Positions 25,741 through 33,646 of a stretch of 51,857 bases of DNA are shown piece by piece. The translations under genes were made by a program, and so were the position numbers. Source of the stretch: an uncultured Bacteroidota bacterium (GTDB taxonomy: Bacteria > Bacteroidota > Bacteroidia > Chitinophagales > Chitinophagaceae); assembly GCA_903927185.1 (NCBI GenBank), contig CAIYLW010000021.1, positions 1 through 51,857 of the forward strand. The letters are read 5' to 3'. The number at the start of each line of letters is the position of its first letter. The first letter of the stretch is position 1. The notes under the pieces were generated by a model. It did not search any database, had not been told where the DNA came from, and was given only the letters and a program-made list of their open reading frames with translations.

Positions 25741-27228
25741 ATGTATTTATCTAATAAAATTAAGTGCTTACTACTTTTTAGTTGTATTAGTTTAATTGCT
25801 AAAGCACAAAATGCCCCAAAGCCTTATGGAGCAATTCCTAGTGAACGTCAATTAGCTTGGCAAGAAAAAGAAATGTATGTAATTATGCATTTCACCCCTA
25901 CTACTTTTCAAAATAAAGAATGGGGATTTGGTGACGCAGATCCTGCCATATTTAACCCCACAAATTTTAATGCTAATGCAATTGCAGCAGCCGTAAAAGC
26001 AGGGGGCTTTAAAGGCATTACTGTTGTAGCAAAACACCACGACGGATTTGCACTTTGGCCCACAAAGTCGACCGGATATAATATTAGCAAATCTCCATTC
26101 CGAGAAGGGAAAGCTGATCTTGTAAAAGAAATGATGTTGGCTACAAATCAAGCTGGATTAGGATTTGGCATCTATTGCTCACCCTGGGATAGAAATAATG
26201 CAAACTATAGTAAGCCCGCTTATATTGATGAGGTTTATTACAAACAATTAAATGAACTATATAGCAATTACGGACAACTGCATACAGTTTTCTATGATGG
26301 TGCAAACGGAGGAGATGGTTATTATGGCGGCTCAAGAGAAAAAAGATCAATTGATGCATCCACTTATTATAATTATGAAAAGATTTGGACTATAGTAAGA
26401 AAAAAGCAACCTGGAGCAGCCATCTTTAGTGATATTGGGCCAGATATACGTTGGGTGGGTAATGAGTCTGGTTTTGCAGCTGAAACTTCCTGGTCAACTT
26501 TTACCCCTATTAGTCCGTCGAAAGATAAAAAGCCTTCCCCCGGATTTGTAGTTGAAGCAACATTGCCTACTGGAACTCGAAAGGGCGAATTTTGGACACC
26601 TGCAGAATGCGATGTTCCACTTCGGCCAGGCTGGTTTTATCATCCGGAACAAGATGGAAAAACTAAAACGCCTGCTCAATTATTAGAAATCTATTATAAA
26701 TCAGTTGGCCGGAGCGCATCACTTGATTTAGGTATTGCCCCAATGCCAAGTGGAGAATTACATCCTGATGATATTAAAAGCATGAGCGATTTTGGATCAA
26801 TCATACAAAAAACATTTGCAACAAATTTTGCTAAAGGCGCAACTATACAAGCTTCCAATATTCGTGGAAAAAGTAAAATTTATAGTCCTGAAAAATTAAT
26901 TGATAATGATCGTTACAGTTATTTTGCAACAGATGACTCTGTAAATCATGCTGAATTGGTTTTTAATTTAAAAAATAAGAGCAGATTCAATGTAATTCGA
27001 CTAAGAGAAAATATTAAACTGGGGCAAAGAATTGAAGGTGCAGAAATTGATGCATGGATTGATAATCATTGGAAAGTGATAGGAAAAGCTACAAGCATCG
27101 GGGGCAACAGACTAATCAGATTACAAAATTATATTGAATCGGATAAAGTAAGATTACGAATTTTAAAATCACCAGTTTGTATAGCACTTAGCGATTTTGG
27201 GTTATTTGCTGAACCAAATATGCAATAA
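25741..27228 (+). CDS. Secreted GH29 alpha-L-fucosidase
   Basis: This 495-residue enzyme has a signal peptide (CLLLFSCISLIAKAQ). The GH29 barrel is clear: WQEKEMYVIMHFTPTTFQNK, VVAKHHDGFALWPTKST, GFGIYCSPWDRN and the nucleophile Asp186 in VFYDGANGG. The likely acid/base is Glu242 in VGNESGF, a context typical of the subfamily acting on alpha-1,3/1,4-linked fucose (inference). The last ~130 residues form an F5/8-type sandwich (LIDNDRYSYFATDDS), probably sugar-binding. It starts 8 bp after the CLC gene, so it is probably co-transcribed although functionally unrelated. Confidence 0.94.
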   Translation: MYLSNKIKCLLLFSCISLIAKAQNAPKPYGAIPSERQLAWQEKEMYVIMHFTPTTFQNKEWGFGDADPAIFNPTNFNANAIAAAVKAGGFKGITVVAKHHDGFALWPTKSTGYNISKSPFREGKADLVKEMMLATNQAGLGFGIYCSPWDRNNANYSKPAYIDEVYYKQLNELYSNYGQLHTVFYDGANGGDGYYGGSREKRSIDASTYYNYEKIWTIVRKKQPGAAIFSDIGPDIRWVGNESGFAAETSWSTFTPISPSKDKKPSPGFVVEATLPTGTRKGEFWTPAECDVPLRPGWFYHPEQDGKTKTPAQLLEIYYKSVGRSASLDLGIAPMPSGELHPDDIKSMSDFGSIIQKTFATNFAKGATIQASNIRGKSKIYSPEKLIDNDRYSYFATDDSVNHAELVFNLKNKSRFNVIRLRENIKLGQRIEGAEIDAWIDNHWKVIGKATSIGGNRLIRLQNYIESDKVRLRILKSPVCIALSDFGLFAEPNMQ

Positions 27229-27285
27229 TATTCAACCTGCAAATTCTAAATGCTACTTACCTTTATAAGTGACAACAATTAGATT

Positions 27286-27314
27286 ATTAGTCTCTGACAC
27301 CTAGTTTATCTTTA
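27286..27314 (+). promoter_or_regulatory. Candidate promoter for the export operon
   Basis: TATCTTTA at 27307-27314 lies 4 bp before the ATG at 27319, with ATTAG (27286-27290) 16 bp upstream. The same spacing occurs ahead of the rhamnosidase gene. If real, the transcript would be nearly or fully leaderless. Confidence 0.28.
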
Positions 27315-27318
27315 CATC

Positions 27319-28398
27319 ATGTATAAAATTAGCTGGATTCTCCTGGCACTATTTCTTTTCTCTTGTAAAAGCAAGAAAGAAACTATCAAACCTAGTGTAG
27401 AAAATATTAGTTCATCAATTTATGCTTCAGGAATCTTAAAAAGCAAAAATCAATACGAAGTATTTGGAACAGTTAATGGCATCATTTCAGAAGTTTTTAT
27501 TACAGAGGGCGATATGGTTAATAAAGGGACACCCCTTTTTGCAATAGAAAACGAAACCCAAAAACTTAATAAAGAAAATGCAGAATTGGCTGCTAATTTT
27601 TCGGATTCCTATGCTAATGAATCGAAATTAAACGACGCAAAATTAGCTATCGACTATGCAAGAAATAAAATGAAAAATGATTCACTGCTTTATGTTCGAC
27701 AGCAATCGCTTTGGCAACAACAGATTGGAACAAAGATAGATCTGGAACAGAAAGAGCTTCAATACCAAAATTCAAAAACTACTTATAATTCTTCCATTTT
27801 CAAGTACCAGGATCTTAAAAGACAAATCGAATTTAATTCAGATCAGTCGAAAAAGAATTTGCTCATTTCAAAAAACTTACAAAACGATTTTACTATAAAA
27901 AGTGAAATTGCAGGGAAGGTTTACTTGGTAAATAAAAAGAAAGGTGAGATTACTAATATCCAATCTTCACTTGCAGTTATCGGGGACGATAATAATTTCA
28001 CCCTTGAGATGCAAGTTGATGAATACGATATTTTGAAGATTAGAAAAGGGTTACCAGTATTAGTGAATTTGGAAAGCTTTCAAGGAAAAGTATTTGATGC
28101 AATCGTTACAAAAATCAATCCGCTCATGAACGAGCGTAGTAAAACATTTATGGTGGAAGCTGAATTCATCAAAAACCCAGACAAACTGTATGCAAACATT
28201 AGTTTCGAAGCAAGCATTGTACTAGAAACAAAAGAAAAAGTGCTGCTCATTCCTAGAAATTATTTAATAAATGATAGCACTGTTCTTAAAGCAAACGGCG
28301 AAATGCAAATTATAAAAACAGGACTAAAAGACTATAATAAAGTTGAAGTAGTTTCAGGCCTTACTTCCACAGATGAATTGCTCAAACCTATCAAATGA
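27319..28398 (+). CDS. Periplasmic adaptor (HlyD/MacA-type) lipoprotein
   Basis: The 359-residue protein has a lipoprotein signal (LLALFLFSC, Cys16). A biotinyl-lipoyl-like hairpin follows (GTVNGIISEVFITEGDMVNK near 53-72), then a long helical region (about 85-190) and the second lipoyl half with beta-barrel (IAGKVYLVNKKKGEI near 195). This is the membrane-fusion-protein layout that links an inner-membrane ABC exporter to an outer-membrane channel. Its stop overlaps the start of the permease (ATGA at 28395-28398), confirming operon structure. No outer-membrane TolC-type gene is in the window. Confidence 0.9.
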   Translation: MYKISWILLALFLFSCKSKKETIKPSVENISSSIYASGILKSKNQYEVFGTVNGIISEVFITEGDMVNKGTPLFAIENETQKLNKENAELAANFSDSYANESKLNDAKLAIDYARNKMKNDSLLYVRQQSLWQQQIGTKIDLEQKELQYQNSKTTYNSSIFKYQDLKRQIEFNSDQSKKNLLISKNLQNDFTIKSEIAGKVYLVNKKKGEITNIQSSLAVIGDDNNFTLEMQVDEYDILKIRKGLPVLVNLESFQGKVFDAIVTKINPLMNERSKTFMVEAEFIKNPDKLYANISFEASIVLETKEKVLLIPRNYLINDSTVLKANGEMQIIKTGLKDYNKVEVVSGLTSTDELLKPIK

Positions 28399-29654
28399 AA
28401 TACAAACTAATAGCAAGTATTTCTAAATCACTTTTGTTTGCCAGATTAAAACAAACTTTGGTAGCAGCGATAGGTGTTACATTCAGTATTACCATGTTTA
28501 TTACCTTATTAAGTTTTATGTCTGGGATGAACGATCTTTTAGATGGATTAATTCTAAATAGAACAGCACATGTTAGATTATACAATGAAATAAAGCCTTC
28601 TATTAAACAACCAATAGATCTATCAGATAAATACAAAAACCAATATAATTTTGTTAGTTCTGTAAAACCTAAAGATGAAAAGGCTGAAATAAGAAATAGT
28701 GAAGCAATCATCAGTGCTTTGAAAGCCGATACGCGTGTAACAGGTATTGCACCTAAATTGATTGCACAAGTTTTTTATAATGTTGGTTCAATTGATCTTA
28801 CTGGTACTATTAATGGTATTGATGTCGATGAAGAAGCTCGTTTATTCTTTTTTAAAAATTATGTGGTAGGAGGAAACTATATTGATTTAAAGTATACACC
28901 CAATAGTATTATTTTAGGAATTGAAGCAGCAAAAAAAATGATGGTTGATATTGGAAGTATTATTCAAGTTACTACCAGTAAAGGCGAACGATTTCAGTTA
29001 AAAGTTGTAGGATATTTTCAGTCTGGAATTCAGGAAATTGATAAAGTGCAGAGTTATGCTACATTAAATACAACACAAAAACTTTTAGGCGAATCAAATA
29101 GTTATATTACAGATTTGCAAATTAAAATAACAAATATTTTAGATGCACCTATGATGGCGAAAGAATTTCAAAAGAAATTCGAAGTTGATGCAATTGATAT
29201 TCAAACAGCGAATTCTCAATTTGAAACAGGCAGTTCAATTAGAACTCTAATTTCCTATGCGGTAGGTATTACGTTACTGATTGTTGCAGGTTTTGGAATT
29301 TATAATATTCTCAATATGATGATTTACGAGAAAATGGATTCTATTGCAATTTTAAAAGCAACAGGTTTTTCCGGAAAAGACGTGAACAATATTTTTATTA
29401 CCATCGCATTAAGTATAGGAATTTTTGGAGGTGCCCTCGGTTTATTGTTTGGTTATGGTCTGAGTAATGTTATAGAACATATTCCCTTCAATACACCTTC
29501 ACTTCCCACTATAAAAACTTATCCAATAAATTACAATCCTAAATTCTATATGATTGGCGGCGTCTTTTCCATTATAACAACTTATCTGGCAGGATATTTT
29601 CCATCAAGAAAGGCTAGTAAAATTGATCCAGTAATCATTATCAGAGGAAAATAA
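28395..29654 (+). CDS. ABC transporter permease, FtsX/MacB/LolC type
   Basis: The 419-residue permease has the FtsX-like plan: one N-terminal helix (QTLVAAIGVTFSITMFITLL), a large periplasmic domain (about 45-270), and three C-terminal helices (YAVGITLLIVAGFGIYNILN, then a second near 318, then one near 372). It ends with the conserved cytoplasmic PSRKASKIDPVIIIRGK. Such proteins work mechanically with an ATPase to move lipoproteins, peptides or drugs, or to activate envelope enzymes. It is translationally coupled to the adaptor gene, and the ATPase gene begins 1 bp after its stop. Confidence 0.92.
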   Translation: MKYKLIASISKSLLFARLKQTLVAAIGVTFSITMFITLLSFMSGMNDLLDGLILNRTAHVRLYNEIKPSIKQPIDLSDKYKNQYNFVSSVKPKDEKAEIRNSEAIISALKADTRVTGIAPKLIAQVFYNVGSIDLTGTINGIDVDEEARLFFFKNYVVGGNYIDLKYTPNSIILGIEAAKKMMVDIGSIIQVTTSKGERFQLKVVGYFQSGIQEIDKVQSYATLNTTQKLLGESNSYITDLQIKITNILDAPMMAKEFQKKFEVDAIDIQTANSQFETGSSIRTLISYAVGITLLIVAGFGIYNILNMMIYEKMDSIAILKATGFSGKDVNNIFITIALSIGIFGGALGLLFGYGLSNVIEHIPFNTPSLPTIKTYPINYNPKFYMIGGVFSIITTYLAGYFPSRKASKIDPVIIIRGK

Positions 29655-29655
29655 A

Positions 29656-30336
29656 ATGAGTAATAAAATACTGATAGCAAATAATATCTGTAAATCATTT
29701 CATGATCCTATTACGGTTCAGGTTTTAAATAATATTAGCTTCTCAATAGAGAAAGGTGAATTTATTTCGGTTATTGGAAAATCTGGTTGCGGCAAATCAA
29801 CATTGCTTTATATTCTATCAACAATGGATACTGATTATGATGGCGACTTAACTATCGATGGGGTTTTAATGAGGGATAAAAAAGAAAAAGAATTAGCTAG
29901 TGTACGTAATGCTAAAATTGGTTTTGTTTTTCAATTCCATTATTTACTTAATGAATTTTCTGTTTTAAAAAACGTCATGCTTCCAGGTTTAAAACTCAAT
30001 AAATATTCTGAGAAAGAAAATGAACATCGTGCTTACGAAAAATTGAAAGTACTAGGTATTGAAAATGAAGCCCTCAAATTGCCAAATCAATTATCTGGTG
30101 GACAAAAACAACGTGTTGCTATTGCACGTGCGCTCATTAATGATCCGCTGATTATAATGGGTGATGAGCCAACAGGAAATCTTGACAAAAAAAATAGTGA
30201 GATCGTTTTTCATATTTTCAAGGATCTAGCAGAACAATTCCAACAAACCCTTCTCATAGTTACACACGATAATGAATTCGCATCTCGCACTAACAGAATT
30301 ATAGAAATGCAAGATGGTCAGATAATAAAAATGTAA
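29656..30336 (+). CDS. ABC transporter ATPase, LolD/MacB type
   Basis: The 226-residue ATPase has Walker [10 protein letters not shown] (41-49), a Q-loop in [18 protein letters not shown] near 90-107, ABC signature [15 protein letters not shown] (146-160), and Walker [14 protein letters not shown] with Asp170 and Glu171. The H-loop is in LIVTHDNEF. The PTGNLD and [16 protein letters not shown] wording is typical of the LolD/MacB/FtsE group that pairs with FtsX-like permeases. It is the last gene of the three-gene export operon. Confidence 0.95.
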   Translation: MSNKILIANNICKSFHDPITVQVLNNISFSIEKGEFISVIGKSGCGKSTLLYILSTMDTDYDGDLTIDGVLMRDKKEKELASVRNAKIGFVFQFHYLLNEFSVLKNVMLPGLKLNKYSEKENEHRAYEKLKVLGIENEALKLPNQLSGGQKQRVAIARALINDPLIIMGDEPTGNLDKKNSEIVFHIFKDLAEQFQQTLLIVTHDNEFASRTNRIIEMQDGQIIKM

Positions 30337-30452
30337 TATAGTGGACTGTTGGTCTCGCTCTTAATAAAACCATGACCAAAATCAGTTTTTTTCTCTACCT
30401 GTTCTACTAATTTTCACTTCGGAAACATTTAGTTAACCTTTAGAGCTGAAAT

Positions 30453-31529
30453 ATGACACCCACCCATTCACCTTTTAAATCTGGAATAGAATTGTCACCA
30501 AAATCAAGAGCCATTTGGAAAGCAGCTCAATCAGGTGTATGGTTAGTGGGTGCAGTTATTCTAACTTGTCTCTTATTTTTTCCGCCAGTTGGATTGATTC
30601 TATTTTGGAATATATTAATCCCAGTAGCTCCTGCATTATTTGTGGTGGCTGTTGGAATATGGAGAAATGTTTGTCCTTTAGCTACTACCAATTTATTGCC
30701 TCGCACTTTCGGATTTTCTCAAAAGAAGAAATTAACTGCTATACAACTAGGCAAATTTAACCTTATTGCTGTGATCGCTCTTTTTATACTAGTCCCTTTG
30801 CGTCACGCTATTTTCAATCATAATGGCCCTGCTACTGGACTATTGATCATCACAATGGCAATGATTGGCATAGCATTGGGGTTTGTATATGAATGGAAAA
30901 GTGCCTGGTGCTCAGGCCTATGTCCCGTTCATCCAGTTGAAAAACTATATGGTGGTAATACATTTAACTCCGTTCCAAATGCACATTGCTTAGAATGCCA
31001 AAATTGTGTGGTACCCTGTCCGGATTCAACACCTAATATTCATCCTATATCCTCCAAAAAAACATTGTATCATCAATTATCCGGATTACTAATTGTTGGT
31101 GGTTTGCCTGGTTTTATCTGGGGATGGTTTCATGTGCCAGACGAATTATCTGTAACTAGTTTTAGTAATTTATTGACGGTATATCAATTGCCTTTGATAG
31201 GACTTGTGGTAAGTTCCATTGTATACATTATCGCTTCCATGATGATTCCAAATAAATACGAACAAAAGCTGATCAGCATTTTTGCTGCAGCAGGGGTATC
31301 CTGTTACTATTGGTATCGTATTCCATCATTGATTGGTTATGGCAAATTTGCTGATGATGGGTTATTATATAATTTATCAAACTCAATACCTGCCTGGATT
31401 ATTCCAATTATCAATATTGCAACTACTGCTTTCTTCTTTTATTTTTTAGTTGTTCGCAAACAGAATAATCAAAGCTGGGTAGTTAGACCCCCATTTGCTG
31501 CTAAAGAAAAAATGCAGCCAGTATCTTAG
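30453..31529 (+). CDS. Polytopic membrane protein with one [4Fe-4S] motif
   Basis: This 358-residue protein has about eight hydrophobic helices. Between them is a ferredoxin-type motif with Cys179, Cys182, Cys185 and Cys189-Pro190 (CLECQNCVVPCP), the classic ligand set for one [4Fe-4S] cluster. Two further cysteine-proline motifs sit near helix ends: WRNVCP (70-75) and WCSGLCPVHPVEKLYG (152-167), reminiscent of the NapH/NosR/CcoG style. This implies electron transfer across or along the inner membrane. I know no named function for this architecture. No partner redox enzyme is adjacent. The nearest is a GMC oxidoreductase 5 kb away. Its stop overlaps the convergent rmuC stop by 4 bp. Confidence 0.82.
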   Translation: MTPTHSPFKSGIELSPKSRAIWKAAQSGVWLVGAVILTCLLFFPPVGLILFWNILIPVAPALFVVAVGIWRNVCPLATTNLLPRTFGFSQKKKLTAIQLGKFNLIAVIALFILVPLRHAIFNHNGPATGLLIITMAMIGIALGFVYEWKSAWCSGLCPVHPVEKLYGGNTFNSVPNAHCLECQNCVVPCPDSTPNIHPISSKKTLYHQLSGLLIVGGLPGFIWGWFHVPDELSVTSFSNLLTVYQLPLIGLVVSSIVYIIASMMIPNKYEQKLISIFAAAGVSCYYWYRIPSLIGYGKFADDGLLYNLSNSIPAWIIPIINIATTAFFFYFLVVRKQNNQSWVVRPPFAAKEKMQPVS

Positions 31530-32806
31530 AGAACTCTATCGGGTAATTGTTTGCTGGCATCAGCGCCCATTTTTTTCAGTTCCTCTATTTTACCAATAAT
31601 ATTTCCCTTCCCTGTAGATAGTTGCTTAAAAGCATCATCATAGCTTGATTGCGCGTCTCCAATTTTTTTACCAACTAATTCTAAGTTGGTAAGAAACCCA
31701 TGAAATTTGTCATACAGCGCTCCTGCCTTTTCTGCTATTTCAATTGCATTTCTATTCTGCTGCTCCACTTTCCAGAGATCAGCAATTATTTTTAATACGG
31801 CTAATAGATTAGTTGGACTCACTAACATGATTTTCTTATCGTAGGCATATTTCCATAACAACGAATCTTTTTTAACCGCTTCCAAAAAAGCTGGCTCAAT
31901 AGGAACAAATAGCAACACATAATCAAGTGCCCCTGCATATTTTGGGTAATTTTTTTTACTTAATCCATCAATATGATTTCTTAGAGATGCAATATGGCTT
32001 TTCATGGCCAGATCTTGCTTGATAATATCAGACTCAGAAACATATTGCTCCCAAGCAACTAAAGATACTTTTGAATCGATGATCACTTTTCTTTGATCAG
32101 GATAAGAAATAATCACATCTGGTTGTAAACCATGCCCCAGCTCATCTTTAATAATATTTCCAGATATATCTCTTATAAATTCCTGTGTAACATATTCGCG
32201 TCCTTTTGTAAGCCCACTATGTTCCAGAATAGATTCTAATATCATTTCCCCCCAATTACCCTGCATTTTCGAATTTCCTTTTAATGCAGTACTTAAGTTA
32301 TTTGCTTCCTGACTTACTTGCTCACTCATCTTAACCAGTCGATCTATTTCTTTACCCAGACTAAATCTTTCTTTTGATTCTTTTTCATAGGTCTCTTCCA
32401 CTTTCTTTTTAAAGTCGCCCAAATCGTTTTTCAATGGCGCTAAGATCTCTACCATTTTTTCTTCATTCCGTTGAACCATTTGTAAACTATTATTCCGCAT
32501 AACTCTTTCTGCCAAAGCTTCCATTTCTAGTTTTAACTGTTCGCTCAATTTCACACCGGATATTTTAGCTTCCTCCAACAATTGCTGAGTATTGCTCAAT
32601 TTCGTTTCAACAATGGCAATTTTAGATAAAAGTTGTTCTTTATCATTTTGGATTTGCAGATTAGTAGATTGTATTTGCGAGAGCTGTACTTCCTTCTGTT
32701 TCAATTGTTCGTTTAAAACATTAATGCGAACACGAATAATTAAAAATGAAACAATACTTGATACAATAGCTGCAGCCAAGTAGGAAAGTAATAGAGCAGT
32801 ATCCAT
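31526..32806 (-). CDS. rmuC: DNA recombination protein RmuC
   Basis: The ATG at 32806 is preferred to a TTG at 32860; it gives 426 residues beginning MDTALLLSYLAAAIVSSIVSF, a single N-terminal membrane anchor. A long coiled coil follows (about 25-150). The RmuC domain (about 180-400) includes GNSKMQGNWGEMILESILEH, then QPDVIISYPDQRKVIIDSKV, and a VLLFVPIEPAFLEAV segment, all typical. RmuC is a predicted nuclease-like protein that limits DNA inversions and rearrangements; its mechanism is unresolved. Confidence 0.94.
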   Translation of the reverse strand: MDTALLLSYLAAAIVSSIVSFLIIRVRINVLNEQLKQKEVQLSQIQSTNLQIQNDKEQLLSKIAIVETKLSNTQQLLEEAKISGVKLSEQLKLEMEALAERVMRNNSLQMVQRNEEKMVEILAPLKNDLGDFKKKVEETYEKESKERFSLGKEIDRLVKMSEQVSQEANNLSTALKGNSKMQGNWGEMILESILEHSGLTKGREYVTQEFIRDISGNIIKDELGHGLQPDVIISYPDQRKVIIDSKVSLVAWEQYVSESDIIKQDLAMKSHIASLRNHIDGLSKKNYPKYAGALDYVLLFVPIEPAFLEAVKKDSLLWKYAYDKKIMLVSPTNLLAVLKIIADLWKVEQQNRNAIEIAEKAGALYDKFHGFLTNLELVGKKIGDAQSSYDDAFKQLSTGKGNIIGKIEELKKMGADASKQLPDRVL

Positions 32807-32887
32807 AAAATAGTTTATAGTAAATAGTTCACTTCCGAATTTAATAAAAAGAGAATTCAAGAACCCTTGTATAGGCCAGTAAATTTT

Positions 32888-33646
32888 TTAGTTTTTCTTA
32901 CTAAAATTAAAGTAGTTCAAAATAAAATCAACTTTATCAAGTGCAATGGGCAACTCTGTATTGTTTTCCATAACAATTGTGGCGCCATCATTTCTTGAAA
33001 TGCGTTTTACAAAATTGATGTTCACTAAATAACTTCTATGAACCCGGATAAAATTAATTTCACCATTAAAAATATCTTCATAATATTTTAGATTATGGCT
33101 AACCATAAGACTTGTGCCATTTTCTTGATGTATATGAGCATAACTTCCTTCAGCTTTGATATATAAAATGTCTTTGAGTTTAATAATCTCAAACCCGTTG
33201 ATCAGAGGCACTACTATTTTTTTTTGATCATTACTAAAGTAGTTGTCCTTTAATACTCCATAAGATGCAGCATCATTTTTAACTTGATTATCCAGAAATT
33301 TCTGTATCGCTCCTTTTAATTTATCAAACTGAATAGGCTTCAATACATAATCAACAGCACTCATATTAAAAGCTTGAATTGCATGCTGATGAGAAGCTGT
33401 TGTAAAAATAATTCGGAATTTAATCTCCTCTGGATTCAAAAAATTGAGTAATTGCAAGCCATTATATACAGGTAATTCCACATCAAGGAATACTAGGTCG
33501 GGAGAATTTTTTTTAATGCTCTTTACAGCCGAAGGAAGGTCAATACACTTATCAATCACTTGAATACTAGGCTCTATTTCTTTTATCATTTGGCTGAGCA
33601 ACTCAGCTGCTTTTACTTCATCTTCTATAATGATAGCCTTAATCAT
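32888..33646 (-). CDS. LytTR-family response regulator
   Basis: I use the ATG at 33646; a GTG three codons upstream is less likely. The 252-residue protein has a receiver with acidic Glu8/Asp9 and phospho-acceptor Asp55 (LVFLDVELPVYNG), then a LytTR DNA-binding domain (about 145-248) with KLKDILYIKAEGSYAHIHQE and FIRVHRSYLVNINFV. LytTR regulators bind DNA through beta-strands and usually act with LytS-type kinases. Here the cognate kinase gene lies immediately upstream and overlaps by 8 bp (ATGATTAA at 33639-33646). Confidence 0.94.
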   Translation of the reverse strand: MIKAIIIEDEVKAAELLSQMIKEIEPSIQVIDKCIDLPSAVKSIKKNSPDLVFLDVELPVYNGLQLLNFLNPEEIKFRIIFTTASHQHAIQAFNMSAVDYVLKPIQFDKLKGAIQKFLDNQVKNDAASYGVLKDNYFSNDQKKIVVPLINGFEIIKLKDILYIKAEGSYAHIHQENGTSLMVSHNLKYYEDIFNGEINFIRVHRSYLVNINFVKRISRNDGATIVMENNTELPIALDKVDFILNYFNFSKKN

